Part shown: piece after piece, positions 35,201 to 45,934 of the stretch | How positions within the stretch are numbered: the stretch's first letter is position 1 | Layout of the letters: each line of letters begins with the position of its first letter | DNA from: Reticulascus tulasneorum | Lineage: Eukaryota > Ascomycota > Sordariomycetes > Glomerellales > Reticulascaceae | Direction of reading: 5' to 3' | Length of the DNA: 64,000 nt | NCBI GenBank assembly: GCA_001557505.1 | Contig: LSAX01000006.1 | Coordinates: 2,852,001-2,916,000 of the forward strand | Position numbers and translations under genes: made by a program | The notes under the pieces: model-generated | What the model saw: only the letters and a program-made list of their open reading frames with translations | Database searches by the model: none | What the model was told of the DNA's origin: nothing

Positions 35201-35742
35201 TTGTCTCCTGCGCAAACGGCAACATGTACGCTTTCACCGTTGAGGGCCCCGACAACCAATATTGTTCCGAGATGTGGGCCACTCAAGCCGACGTGCTCAT
35301 CACCGATGGCGCCCAGCGGGTCATGCACTACTACAACAACACCATGGCAGCCACCGGCGTGTCTCGTCTCCGAGTCGAAGACGAGGCCGACATCCCTAGC
35401 TCGGGAGTTGTGGTCGCCTGGGCCCCGTACAGCGCCGACAACACGACGGACGACTACTACTATCTAGCTGTGGATCCACACAATGATGTCTACTACCCCA
35501 TGGTATGTGATTATGAGGATGGCGGCGGTTCGAAGATGTTCATCGCCAAGGACCCGGTCGCGGGTGTCGAGATGTTGAAGAGCGTCGATCTCCAGTACAC
35601 CGTCACGGGCGGGAAGGTTAAGGAATGCTATCCTCTTGTCCTAGTCCAGGGCAAGTATGATGATGCGAATAGCTACTTGAGCCAGGGTAATACCACGGAC
35701 TTTGAGGAGTGGGATCTGGAGGATGGATGGTACGAGGAGTAA
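32248..35742 (+). CDS. Large secreted multidomain protein with Pro/Glu repeats
   Basis: Exons 32248-32659, 32717-34544 and 34602-35742, 1126 residues. The first ATG opens a signal peptide (about 1-20, ending AVHALP). A Cys-containing N-terminal domain (to about 275; FLTYYFTKPSVNLDHCDHISV) is followed by a Ser/Thr-rich linker (about 290-350), a long beta-rich domain (about 420-745; repeated VELEAEAKGKLLAGAEMGL-like strands), then a low-complexity stretch of about eight NPEEPx hexapeptides, and a C-terminal domain with many N-x-T/S sequons. This arrangement resembles fungal secreted proteins that carry two uncharacterised domains (DUF7029 and DUF7223 from memory; not verified). It is probably extracellular or wall-associated. 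Introns have GTACGG/CAG and GTAAGT/CTAG ends. Function unknown. Confidence 0.8.
34694..34834. repeat. 18-base tandem repeat encoding NPEEPx
   Basis: About eight diverged 18-base units (AACCCAGAAGAGCC core) inside the secreted protein gene. The unit is a multiple of three, so length changes keep frame. It also creates a reverse-strand SSGLLG-type frame that is only a shadow. Confidence 0.75.
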
Positions 35743-36413
35743 TCAAGCTTGGGAGGATTGTCCTTGCTAGTCTAGATGTAAATAGCTAGTCGAGGTCATT
35801 ATTGCTGAAAGGATCTTCCACAACCCAGCCAATGTTTTACGTATGTGACATGTCACTCAATCCAAAAATATTACCCAGAGATATTTCCTTCCTCGTCAAG
35901 ATTCTAGCGCCTGTATAACAACTTAGTCTCCCGCTCAATGTGGGCTCCTGATCAAGGGCGTCAGGTCCCGATCGTCAACAATCGCAAGGCTGAGGTACTG
36001 TTACTTTACCGGTATAGTTCACTGACCACGGTTGGTGAAAGAATACTTTACTGAATCTCAGCTAATGAACGTGTGTGGTTAGTTTCCCCCTCTGCAGGTC
36101 AACGTGGCGGTCGCAACTCGGGCGTACGGCATGGCCAGCGCCTACCCACAACCAATAAAACAAGATGATTAGCGCCCCATGCCTCTGAAATTGCCAGCCT
36201 CATAAACAAAGGTCAAATACGATGATAAGCTGAAGAAGATCAGCATGCTCCAACATTCCGTCAACCCCTCCCGACATTGTTGGTACGACAAGGCATGCCA
36301 TCTAGATTATCATCATCGAATTCGACGAAGCAATCTGCTATTTCTTTCGTCGCTCATCTCAATAACCGTTGCCTGGCTGCCACCCGAAGCTGGTCAATTC
36401 TTCCGGTTCCTGA
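35743..36413. other. Intergenic region before the NLR pseudogene
   Basis: No supported gene. A start and first exon for the downstream NACHT-ankyrin locus were looked for here and not found, which adds to the case that it is degraded. Confidence 0.45.
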
Positions 36414-39355
36414 GTGGCGAGATTGGAAAAGGAAATCGCCTTAACCCAGTCTATCCTGTCCCGGGCGACCGACAAATCAAGCTACGCATACCTGTCACGC
36501 TCATTTGGGCGCCAGCTTCACAGAGACATTGAGGAGTGCCATGCTAATCTTAGGCACATTTCGACAGATATAATAGTGCTTTTAAACAACGATGCTTCAC
36601 TGTTGGACAACAGGCTCCTTCATCATCTCGTTGCAGCCATAGATCGTATTTTGCAGGCAATCGTGAACATTGACCACAAGATGATCCCTCATAAGGGGAA
36701 GGCGGCCATTGCCCCGTTAAAAAGCAGATCTGACGCGGCGGAGTTATCTGAGTTGCATCCTGATTTCTTCGCCATCCGACAGGGCCTGTCTCTTCTAGGC
36801 TTCATTACGCCATTCCTTGCTGAATGGACAGCAAATGCAGCCTTGTCGGAGAGTATCGTCTCAAAGTTGCAAGAACTTGATGAAATTAGGCCAGTTGTCA
36901 ATACCCAGACTTCGACAGGCGGGAAATCGAAGGACCGTGATAATTTCACAAATCAAGTGGCATTCCAGGCTTAAAGCAATTGAAAGAGCCCACAAGCGAC
37001 TTGAGTGAACTGGCTGGTTTCGACTGGCTCAAGCCAGTTGACAGTCAGCTCATAGAGGGGCAGAGGAATCACCTGAATCAACGCGCTCCTGGCACTGGAG
37101 AATGGCTTCTTCAGTCTCCAGATTTCCAAGACTGGATATATTTCGAGGAACATATCAGGGGGGATTCCAAAGGATCTGATAACTCAATCTTGTTTTGTCC
37201 CGGACCTCCTGGAGCCGGAAAGACGATCATGACTTCAATTGTCGTCGATGATCTGACCAGGTTGTTTAAAAACGACGATAGTGTTGGCATCCCTTACTTT
37301 TATTTCGACTGGCGCTCGCGCCAAGATACAAACCACGAAGACATTCTCATAAGCCTTTTACAACAGCTTGCCAACCAAAATTTGCCTGATTCTACGAAAA
37401 ATCGTCTTCTCAGATATAAAGGTAAACCGATTCAAGCATCCCTCGAGGAAATCTCCTGGACACTCAACGACATTACTGCGCGGTATACCAAAGTCTTTAT
37501 CATTCTTGACGCCATTGACGAGTGTCAAAACCATTGTTGCTTAAAAAAGATTTTATCAGAGATACGACGGTTCGAAACAAAGACACGAGTTTTCGCAACA
37601 TCACGACCTATTCCAGCTGTCGAAGATGTGTGTCGTGAAAACAACTTTAGGAGGCATGTTCAACTGGAGATTAGGGCCTCAAATGATGACGTTCAGCATT
37701 ATATTCGTCAACGCATCTCTGAACTCCCGAGAAGTCATGCTGTGTTCCGAAATTCCAAATTACTAGAAGAAGTTCAGAACGCAGTTATAGGTGCTTTTGG
37801 AGGAAGGTACGCAAAGTCTTTTCCACTCGTCATAGTCTTTGCTGCTCACCTCAGTCTATAGTTTCTTGCTTTGTCAACTCTACCTTGACTCTTTGCTTGC
37901 CAACATGACTCCCAAGGCTATTCGAAAGTCCTTGTCAAGATATGCTGAAGTTGGCGATTCTAAGCCATACGATTACGTTTATAGCGATGCAATGGAACGG
38001 GTTAAAGCTCAAGATTCCGGCCAAGCAGATGTTGCGTTGCGGGTACTGTCATGGCTCACATACGCTCAACGGCCCTTGTCAGGTTTAGAGCTTCAACATG
38101 CTCTAGCTGTTGAAGTCGGCGAAACAGAGCTCGATAAAGAAAATATGGCCGACGTCGGCGATATTCTCTCAGCCTGCATAGGATAAGTCAAGGTGGACGC
38201 AAATGAAGTTCTACAGTTCTCAGCCACGACGATGAAAGAGTTCCTTTTGCGGACTCAATTGGAATGGTTCCCTAATGCCGAGGCAGATATTACGACCAGC
38301 TGCGTCACGTACATCTCATTTCAAATCTTTGAAAAGGGAGTTTGTGAATCCGGCTGGAAGCTTATGGGTCGACGAGTTGAAAACCCATTCTACAGTTATG
38401 CAGCGCAGTACTGGGGATACCACGCAGCAAAGTGTGAACCCCTACCTCAAATCGTTTTGAGTTCCTCCAGAGAAAACATACCGTCGAAAGTTCGTTTCAA
38501 GTAATACGAAACGTCGAACTCAACGAAGTTGAAAGTGTCTATCAAACGTCCTCATCCTTCAATGGCACACATTTAGCAGCATATTTCGGGCTCGTAGAAG
38601 CTCTTAAATATCTCAGGGATGCAGGGTATGACCTACATTCCGTAGATGAAAGAGGTCGCACGCCGCTAGCATGGGTTGCAGCGAAAGGATACACAGACGC
38701 TGTGAAACTACTCCTCTCCACGGATGGATCAGATCTGACTGTCAAAGACGATATCGGTAGAGCACCACTTTCACTTGCGGCAGAACATGGACATTTACCT
38801 ATCGTTCGGCTAATAATAGAAAGGATGGATTACAGTCCTTCCCCGCATGATACTAAGGAGAGACTCGCTGCTTTGTGGTTAGCTGCTGAGAAGGAGCATG
38901 ACGAAATAGTCAAGGTACTTCTCTACAAGTGCCTTGTACTAGGCGATGACAGTGGTCCAGTGCTTTTGCAAAGGGCCGTTGATAGTCGTTTCTCAAATTT
39001 TGTCAAAGCTCTTCTGTCCAATCATTTTGATGATGTGGCTCGAGCAGAGTATGACTGGCTGTCGGATCTCAAAAAGATGCGCCTCAAGGCGGATGATATC
39101 GCTGAATTGGTCCTTCAAAATACTGAGCAAACTGGGCCGTGGATGCCTATTGATTGCTCCGATATCGAAGTTCCCGCAGAAGAGGTCAACACCACAATAC
39201 ACCAGAGCTGTTGCGCTCATAAGCTTCAACGGAGATATGAGAAGGAATTGAAACAAGACTCCATTCCAGATCCAGTCCAAGCGTCCTTTAGTCGACAGCG
39301 TATGCAGAAAACTGTATCCGTATTCTGTGGGCTCGGCGGAATATTTCCACCATAG
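36414..39355 (+). pseudogene. NACHT-ankyrin (NLR-type/STAND) gene, apparently broken
   Basis: An N-terminal helical region (36417-36930, like the fungal STAND N-terminal domain) is followed by a NACHT NTPase (Walker A GPPGAGKT at about 37207; Walker B VFIILDAIDEC near 37495), a helical region, and three to four ankyrin repeats (38560-38930, GRTPLAWVAAKGY and GRAPLSLAAEHGH). A real intron, 37807-37861, joins GAFGG to FLLCQLYLDSL. Breaks: no start codon (a TGA lies just before 36414); a frame change near 36971; an in-frame TAA at 38184-38186 where relatives usually have leucine; and a one-base frame change in a T4 run near 38455. Past each break the correct text resumes at once. Intact relatives are cytosolic sensors in incompatibility or cell death. 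The breaks could also be sequencing errors, and the 36971 one might be a splice site I misread. Confidence 0.75.
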
Positions 39356-39580
39356 CATGGTTCATCCAGCCATTTCGGTCGTATAGCTATTTCCGCCGGC
39401 AGAATCTCAATCAGCTACGGTAACGAGTCAAACATGCGAAAATCACCTGCACATATAAGTTAATTGATCTCACACCTTCACAGGGCTGCGCTTAGGATTA
39501 CGTACGCAGTCGTCACACTTCAACAAACTGGATTCTGTTGCGACCGATTTACCATACTCACAGCCAGCTCAGTTGTGCAC

Positions 39581-41491
39581 ATGAATACCATATCAATGAA
39601 ACTCGTTGTCAACTTAGTGCAGGATATTGCGGTGCTACAGAAAGAGGGCATCAATGATGCCGCTCTCGCTCGGGTTGTGTCAGCGAGTAACAGCATCATG
39701 GAAAGACTGTTCAAAGCCAATTTACCTCCCGTATCGACTACGGAGCAAAAGCTGCATTTATGCTCGACCACGATCCAGCTTCTATGCCTCGGTCTTGTAT
39801 TCTACTCTCAAGCTCATACTGGAGAGCTCCATCTAAGTCACCTAGCAGAGGCGGTACCTCAGGTGATATTTGCTGAAGGAAGTTCACCAGATCTTCCCCA
39901 ACTCATCGTCGAGCGGCGTGAACTTGCCTGTATGGGTAAAATGATTGGCGATAATGTCTTCGTCTTCAGAATGGCTTCCCAAAATCTGCCAGCCACAGCT
40001 GAAAAGTTTTATCTGAGTGCCACATGCGAAGAAATTGTAGATTCATGGGGCCCCGGATCCTTGATCTATGAACGGGGAAGTGATGATAAGGTCTTCGGTC
40101 TTATAATCGGAGGAGGAGTGATCAAGCCGGGCAGGGCGTTGCACAACGGATCCCGTTTGTTTCACTGGGGAGAAGATTTGTGGGACAAAGATTCGTTTCC
40201 GCCCAACTTCAGCTATCGGGAAACCATTCTAGTTGGAGCCTCCAGTGCCACTGGGTCGACGTCGGCTATGGTGGCCGACATAAATCGCGAACGCAAAGAT
40301 GAGTTTCCATCGTGGGGTGGCAATAGAGCGCCTGATACCACTGAAACGCCCGCCAAGTCACAGGGATTATCGGTGCCAAACGACGAGCAGGGAGACCTTC
40401 CACCCCAGCACGAGCATCAAGAGCTACAGCATGAACTACCTCAGGAGCCTCATATGCGGCAGGGAGAGCCGAACCCAACCCCAGCTCCAGAGTCATATGG
40501 TTCAACCATCATCAATAAAATGTGCCCTCGAGATATAGAGAAAAGCAGACTAGCCTCGCGAGATTTCTTTTCAGAACTAGGCACAACATCATCATGCTGG
40601 AAGTTTGTTGAGCGACATGCAAACTTCCAAGCCGGAGAGAAAGTAGTCGGTCAGGTTGGCCTCGTCCAAGAAAAAAAGGCAGAGGTTCCTTTGAAGAGGA
40701 AATTTCTAGACAGGTGGAGCGCCTACGAAGATCTTTTCCAATTCGAGGAGCCTTGGGGACTTCAAGTGAGCTTTTGCACCGGCATATGCCGAAGAGTACC
40801 CCTGAGAGTTCTCGTTCATGACGATCTCATTGACTATTTTGATACCAAGAATATCGTCGGCTGGATGGATCTGAAGGTAGACGCAAAGAAAGCATTGGCT
40901 TCGAAACATCTTTTTGAAGCATGGACAAATAAACTTAAACCGAAAGAAAAAGAGTGCATGCAGCATCTCTTCGAAAAGGTTCTAGCTCTGCTGAAGGATA
41001 CGGGGTTCGACGAGCACGGACAGATGATCTCAATGCTATGGCCAAACTCGCCAGTCACGAATCGCTGTGTCAAGGTAAAACCAGAGAAAGATCATGAGTG
41101 GTGTAAGATGCTCAAAGACAAGGAGTGGTCTGCGACATTTGCGGTGCTGACCAACCACTGTCTGGAGATGCCAAGTTATAATTACAAATGCAGGAGAAAG
41201 GAGAACCCCCATTGGCATGGGGCAAAGATGCTATCAACCTTTATGCGCCCGAATTTCTCTGGCGTAAGACCCGATGCAGTTCGGAACCTCCCTGGAGAGA
41301 ATTGGAAAATCGAGCATGATATGTGGTACTGGAGTGGAAGGGTCGGTGCAAAATCATGGTTCCTGGCGGACAAGGATGGAAGAGCGGTAACTGAACTTGA
41401 GTTCGAGCAGAACCGGCTCGAGAGGCTACCGAAAAAGATTTTATCCATGCTGCCCCTGTATGAACATATGGTGTTGGCGGAGAGATATTAA
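39581..41491 (+). CDS. Fungal protein of unknown function next to NLR locus
   Basis: One exon, 636 residues from the ATG at 39581; an ATG at 39596 and an upstream 5' exon are possible. Three parts: a helical N-terminus (about 1-120, LVQDIAVLQKEGINDAALAR), a middle block (about 120-230) with DSWGPGSLIYERG and LIIGGG, a motif I recall in several ankyrin-type fungal proteins, and a C-terminal domain (about 375-636) with WGLQVSFCTGICRRVPLR and a Trp/Cys-rich end. A Gln/Glu/Pro-rich linker separates them. No signal peptide or membrane helix. It starts 225 bases after the NACHT-ankyrin pseudogene on the same strand, the usual distance of linked NLR partners. Role as effector or adaptor is inference; the family has no known biochemical function. 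Confidence 0.8.
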   Translation: MNTISMKLVVNLVQDIAVLQKEGINDAALARVVSASNSIMERLFKANLPPVSTTEQKLHLCSTTIQLLCLGLVFYSQAHTGELHLSHLAEAVPQVIFAEGSSPDLPQLIVERRELACMGKMIGDNVFVFRMASQNLPATAEKFYLSATCEEIVDSWGPGSLIYERGSDDKVFGLIIGGGVIKPGRALHNGSRLFHWGEDLWDKDSFPPNFSYRETILVGASSATGSTSAMVADINRERKDEFPSWGGNRAPDTTETPAKSQGLSVPNDEQGDLPPQHEHQELQHELPQEPHMRQGEPNPTPAPESYGSTIINKMCPRDIEKSRLASRDFFSELGTTSSCWKFVERHANFQAGEKVVGQVGLVQEKKAEVPLKRKFLDRWSAYEDLFQFEEPWGLQVSFCTGICRRVPLRVLVHDDLIDYFDTKNIVGWMDLKVDAKKALASKHLFEAWTNKLKPKEKECMQHLFEKVLALLKDTGFDEHGQMISMLWPNSPVTNRCVKVKPEKDHEWCKMLKDKEWSATFAVLTNHCLEMPSYNYKCRRKENPHWHGAKMLSTFMRPNFSGVRPDAVRNLPGENWKIEHDMWYWSGRVGAKSWFLADKDGRAVTELEFEQNRLERLPKKILSMLPLYEHMVLAERY

Positions 41492-41703
41492 ATGGACCCT
41501 GACAGCGAAGAAGTGTGTGTTGTGCTCCGATCATATTTGCCGGAGTCGGATTAGAATGAATGGAAATGAATTGTTCAAACGACTGTTCCTCTAACACAAG
41601 AAACCCAGTTGGGTCATTCTTTCGGTTCAATAACCATGGTAGGTAGCGCAGCTGATAAGCAGATTCACGACCGATATCGTTCCGAACTAAAGATATCATT
41701 TCC

Positions 41704-42072
41704 CTAGCACTCGATAGACCAGACATTAAAGGGGAATCTGGACCATCCCTGCCCATCAACAGTGTTTCCAATACCATTGCAGTTAGGCGAACTGTATATC
41801 TCGCACACTGCGCCGTCACTGTAACCCGAGATGAATGGACGGCCATCTATTCTCATATGTCAGCAAAGAGCTTATGCGAGTGCGTAGTGACCACGATGCC
41901 TCCTTGAAGACTTACCTGCGGAGACCAAGTTGGTGCAGATTGACCACGGTGAGTTAACGGGAATGCATTGCGTCTTTCCTGCACCTTTACACACATAGAC
42001 GGTGGCTGCCTCAGTTGTGGTAAGAACGCCAGCAATAGCAGCGATGAGTTGAGAGGAGACCTTCATGTTCAT
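41704..42072 (-). CDS. Small secreted protein with six cysteines
   Basis: Exons 42072-41916 and 41846-41704, 99 residues. The intron has a consensus GTAAGT donor and GAATAG acceptor and joins codons in phase 1. A signal peptide covers about 1-22 (LIAAIAGVLTTTEA). The mature part of about 77 residues has six cysteines (in VYVC, TQC, ICT, AVCE, PNC and the final IEC), enough for three disulfides; the last codon is a cysteine. Such small, cysteine-stabilised secreted proteins include antifungal peptides, effectors and surface proteins; I cannot tell which, and no family was recognised. An in-frame ATG two codons later (42066) is an equal start. It is divergent from the HET gene at 43364. Confidence 0.75.
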
Positions 42073-43363
42073 TATAAATTCCAGTGAGTATGTGTTTCTG
42101 GGAAGTAAGAGGGTCTGCGGATTTTCGAGTTCGCAAATTCACAACAATACTCCAATATTGTGGGATAAGCCCTCCCATTTATGGTCAGTCGGCTCGATTA
42201 CCCCTTGTTTTTTTGATTCCTAGTATACCATGCGATAACTCAGACATCAACTCAGACAGGTCTCTGAACCTTCTAAATCATGGCTACTTTCGGCCGATCA
42301 ACTGGAGATCATTACTAAATCATCCCGGTTCTACATAGGGCTGAATCACTACACCTCCACCTAGGGTAATTGTTCAAGGATGTCGCAGCGAAAATGCCGC
42401 GAGGCAAATATGGTTCAATGTACATGTTCTCTGCTAGGGATTAGGAACTCGTGGCTGCGAGGTATACCGAAATACTAAAGATATCCGGCATTCAATGTGC
42501 TTTATCAGTAGTAACAGTAAAGTTTATTCCACGGTAGGGGAGCTAGCAAAGGTCTGACCGTGTCTCTCTACCTGCGTTGGCACGATCTTTGTTTGGCCTG
42601 ACAGCCGGGGGGAAGGGTTGTCTCTTCTGGTGGCCAGCATACAAAAAGCATTTTGGTAAAATGTGTATGGCAGGTGGGGTACCAATTGGTGTGGTCCTCT
42701 ACCTGATCTTCACGATGTCTAGCCTTCATTCCAAGCGATAGGAATGAATATGGAAACACCCCATATTGGCGTCTGTGAGACTTAAAGGGCCGAAGTCGTC
42801 TCCGCTTTCCCTAAGATACGCAGGACTATGGTGAAACATCTCTACACACTATTTACGTTATAGCCAGACCGCATGTGCATAAGTGTTGATAGAGCCACGG
42901 TGTCTGTAGCTTACTCAGGCTGCGCTGCTCAGCAAAGGTGACGCGCGCAACAGATTACGAGGTAAAAAGACCCTAACCAGTTCGGCTAGGCCGGCCCTAG
43001 ATACTTTAAAAGAACGGAAACTTTTCGGTTGTCATTGTTATGTGAAAAGTTCGCGGCTCCCTATTCGCGGTGGACTGCAAATAACGAGGTGAGGAGATCC
43101 CCTCAAATAGAAAGGCGTCTGGCTTGTGGCCTGAGGCACTTCGCCCACCTGGGCATAGCACCTCTTGTATTGGCAAGCCACACTTGTGCTAGTAATTTCC
43201 AGCAAACGAGCACAGACACGTTCAAACTTGACGACTATCGTCCTCTCCGACTGCAAGCTCGTTTTCTTATGGTCAGACTCCAGCACGCTCTTAGTCTAGG
43301 CGCTATGCCGACTAGGGACGCCTTCTTCATCGCTCTTTTTGCCCGCCGCTAAACTGAGTAACG
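42073..43363. other. Divergent intergenic region
   Basis: 1.3 kb between the small secreted protein and the HET gene. An open frame at 43029-43352 has no domain and weak start context. No other feature seen. Confidence 0.45.
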
Positions 43364-45610
43364 ATGAGCCATCGACTTACGCCTACGCCTTTGTACCATG
43401 CTCTTGACGCCGAGGCCTCGGAAATCAGGCTTCTCCGTCTCGAGGGAACCGCGGAGCCAACTTCGCGCCCAATCAAGTTTATCAAGGGCAAACAAACTCG
43501 AATTCACAATTTCCTTGAAGGCTGGATACCATCCTTACGCCAGTCAACGCGTCTCATTAAGGCGAATCTCGTAACATGCAAGTTCCATGAAGCACCGCCA
43601 TATCGCGCCCTTTCATACACCTGGGGCAGTTCAAGCCTGAAGAGTACTCTTGAGGTAAATGGCCATGCGGTACTGGTACAGCAGAACCTGGTAGCGGCGC
43701 TGCAGCGTTTGCAAAGCGACTTCTGGCTGGATTATGTCTGGGTTGATGCGCTTTGCATCAATCAGAATGATGACGGAGAAAAAAGTCATCAAGTGCCGCT
43801 CATGAGCCAGATATATGGTCGGGCTGAGATGGTCTACATATGGCTAGGAGTGGAGACGATCTTCACCGCGCGGGCTTTCAGCTTTCTTAAGAAATGTTCC
43901 TCATACGCCAGCCAGGTAGAACAGCGCGCGGAATCTGGGAAAACGGAATCGACTCTTCTTGGCAGACTTCCTCCCGAATTGGAGAAATACACCTTGACCA
44001 AATTTCGATCGCTGAGCACCAAAAAGTATCGATTCCCGGTGCGATATCTCCTTGAAAATCCATACTGGCGTCGAATCTGGGTTCTCCAAGAGGTTGCCTG
44101 CGCCGCTGATGCACTCGTCGTCTGTGGTCGCCATACAGTCTCCTATAGAGACTTTCACCATGCGTCTACATTCTGGGACAACGCCAACGCGGTATCCCTA
44201 GATTTGAGCGGGTCTTCAACCTGGGACTTTGGCTTCAAGTCTTTTCAAGATTTTCGCCGAATTGTAGTGGGTTATGAAGCTCACCCGTTTCGATCATCCG
44301 AAAATTTGAAAAGATTGACTGAGGGGGAAATGGCCTATATCTACAACATGTTTCCAGTCCATACTGATATTTTCAGATTGTTCACAACCACGCGAGAGTT
44401 CAAAGCCACTGACAATCGCGATAAACTCTACGCCCTGCTCAACTTGCTGCCATCCAAGAACAGGATTCTGAAACCCAACTATGGTCGATCGGAGGCTCAG
44501 ACATACAAGCTCATCACTGTCCTTGGGCTGGAACACGATAATAACTTGTCCTGCGTTAGCATGGGAGGGTTAGGCGTCTTCGAATCTCCAGACCATTTAA
44601 ACACGGCCTCTTGGATTCCAGACTTTGAAAAGATCGGAGATGCGGATTTCCCATATTCAACCCCGATTTTCATGCTCGGTCCAAATTCAGAGTCTGTTTT
44701 CAACGCATGCGGACCACACGTTGTGGAATATAAAATTTCAGCCGACTACAAATATTTAACAGCCAAGGGCTTCATATCGGATACAATTGCCACGATTATT
44801 CCACAACCGGGCTTCAAGGATGGGTTTGTTTCTATTGCTACATTTTTTAAAACATATGATATAAAATGGGGAGGCACTTCATCCACGTACTCGCGGCTGT
44901 TCCAGGCGTTATATCCCCCCGAATTGTCGAAGGACTGGCAATCTCTGTGGGATAAAATGCGGGTTGACCCTTTACAGACAGGTCTCATAGTAATGGTATC
45001 GGGCTTCATGATGTGTCTTGGGCAGGTTTCTTTGGTGCTTCATTTCGAAGCAAAACTTGCTACGATCAATTCTGAAAGAGAAACTGCAGGGCTTGGTCCT
45101 TTGTTAGACGGAGACGAATTGGACCTTGTCATAGCAGAGGGGGATCCTTCGTTGAGCTACATGGCTCTGGCAAGTCTTTCTGACACAACCCTTGGTCTGT
45201 ATAAGGCGTCCTATGATCGGCTTTTTGAACAAGCCATATCGGCCTTGGGCAATTTCCCGGCGCCAGAAGGAAGCCCAGCTACGGATCTTCTAATTCGCTA
45301 TCATGACGGTGGTCAGCCGCTTCCATGTCTAGCCGTCATGGGCAAGTTCTTGACCATACTTCAATCCTATTGGTCTGATAGACCTTTTGCGATCACTGAA
45401 GGCGGCTACCTGGGCTTCGCGCGACCGGGGACTCAACCAGGCGACAAAGTGTGCATCCTGCATGGCTGCCCCGTTCCTTTAACTGTTCGTCAGGATGGAG
45501 ATGCGCACGTCCTTGTTGGAGATTGCTATTTCGCGGGAATGATGTCGGGAGAGATGATTCGCGAACAGGAGGCGGGCAAGTTCCCACTGCAGGATATTGT
45601 GTTGAAATAG
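43364..45610 (+). CDS. HET-domain protein (heterokaryon incompatibility type)
   Basis: Single exon, 748 residues from ATG 43364. The HET domain (Pfam PF06985 type) lies at about residues 80-240, with its three blocks: YRALSYTWG (about 80-88), WVDALCINQND (about 126-136) and MSQIYGRAEMVYIWLG, then RRIWVLQEV further on (about residue 230). The C-terminal 480 residues are family-typical and end in a conserved beta-rich region (PGDKVCILHGCPVP, VGDCYFAGMMSGE). HET proteins trigger cell death or growth arrest when partners of unlike type fuse. No signal or membrane segment. Frame fully open, no break seen. It is one of two HET genes within 6 kb, near the NLR pseudogene. Confidence 0.92.
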   Translation: MSHRLTPTPLYHALDAEASEIRLLRLEGTAEPTSRPIKFIKGKQTRIHNFLEGWIPSLRQSTRLIKANLVTCKFHEAPPYRALSYTWGSSSLKSTLEVNGHAVLVQQNLVAALQRLQSDFWLDYVWVDALCINQNDDGEKSHQVPLMSQIYGRAEMVYIWLGVETIFTARAFSFLKKCSSYASQVEQRAESGKTESTLLGRLPPELEKYTLTKFRSLSTKKYRFPVRYLLENPYWRRIWVLQEVACAADALVVCGRHTVSYRDFHHASTFWDNANAVSLDLSGSSTWDFGFKSFQDFRRIVVGYEAHPFRSSENLKRLTEGEMAYIYNMFPVHTDIFRLFTTTREFKATDNRDKLYALLNLLPSKNRILKPNYGRSEAQTYKLITVLGLEHDNNLSCVSMGGLGVFESPDHLNTASWIPDFEKIGDADFPYSTPIFMLGPNSESVFNACGPHVVEYKISADYKYLTAKGFISDTIATIIPQPGFKDGFVSIATFFKTYDIKWGGTSSTYSRLFQALYPPELSKDWQSLWDKMRVDPLQTGLIVMVSGFMMCLGQVSLVLHFEAKLATINSERETAGLGPLLDGDELDLVIAEGDPSLSYMALASLSDTTLGLYKASYDRLFEQAISALGNFPAPEGSPATDLLIRYHDGGQPLPCLAVMGKFLTILQSYWSDRPFAITEGGYLGFARPGTQPGDKVCILHGCPVPLTVRQDGDAHVLVGDCYFAGMMSGEMIREQEAGKFPLQDIVLK

Positions 45611-45934
45611 AGAGTGCTGTATAATGACCTGTATATGAACCGAGAAGCGAATCTTGCCCTTAGTTTTTAAAGCAATACCACTAGTACTTAGCTGTTTATA
45701 GCTTAAGCTAGCTTTCAGGTCGTGGTCAACCATTTTTTGAAATGTAAAGGCTAAACCAAAGGTGACTACGCCGACCGAAACGTCAAATGTGGTATCAGAT
45801 ACGAGTTTGCGCCAGGGTCATGTTTAAGACAGTGAATCCTACGTAGTATCAAAGCCGACTCGTTATATATAAATCCATTACCATATCCTACTTTCTACTG
45901 GACCAATTCCACTCGTCTTTGACTCGCGCCACGT
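45611..45934. other. Convergent 3' intergenic region
   Basis: Between the HET gene stop and the end of the small cysteine-tail gene. No gene supported. Confidence 0.45.
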
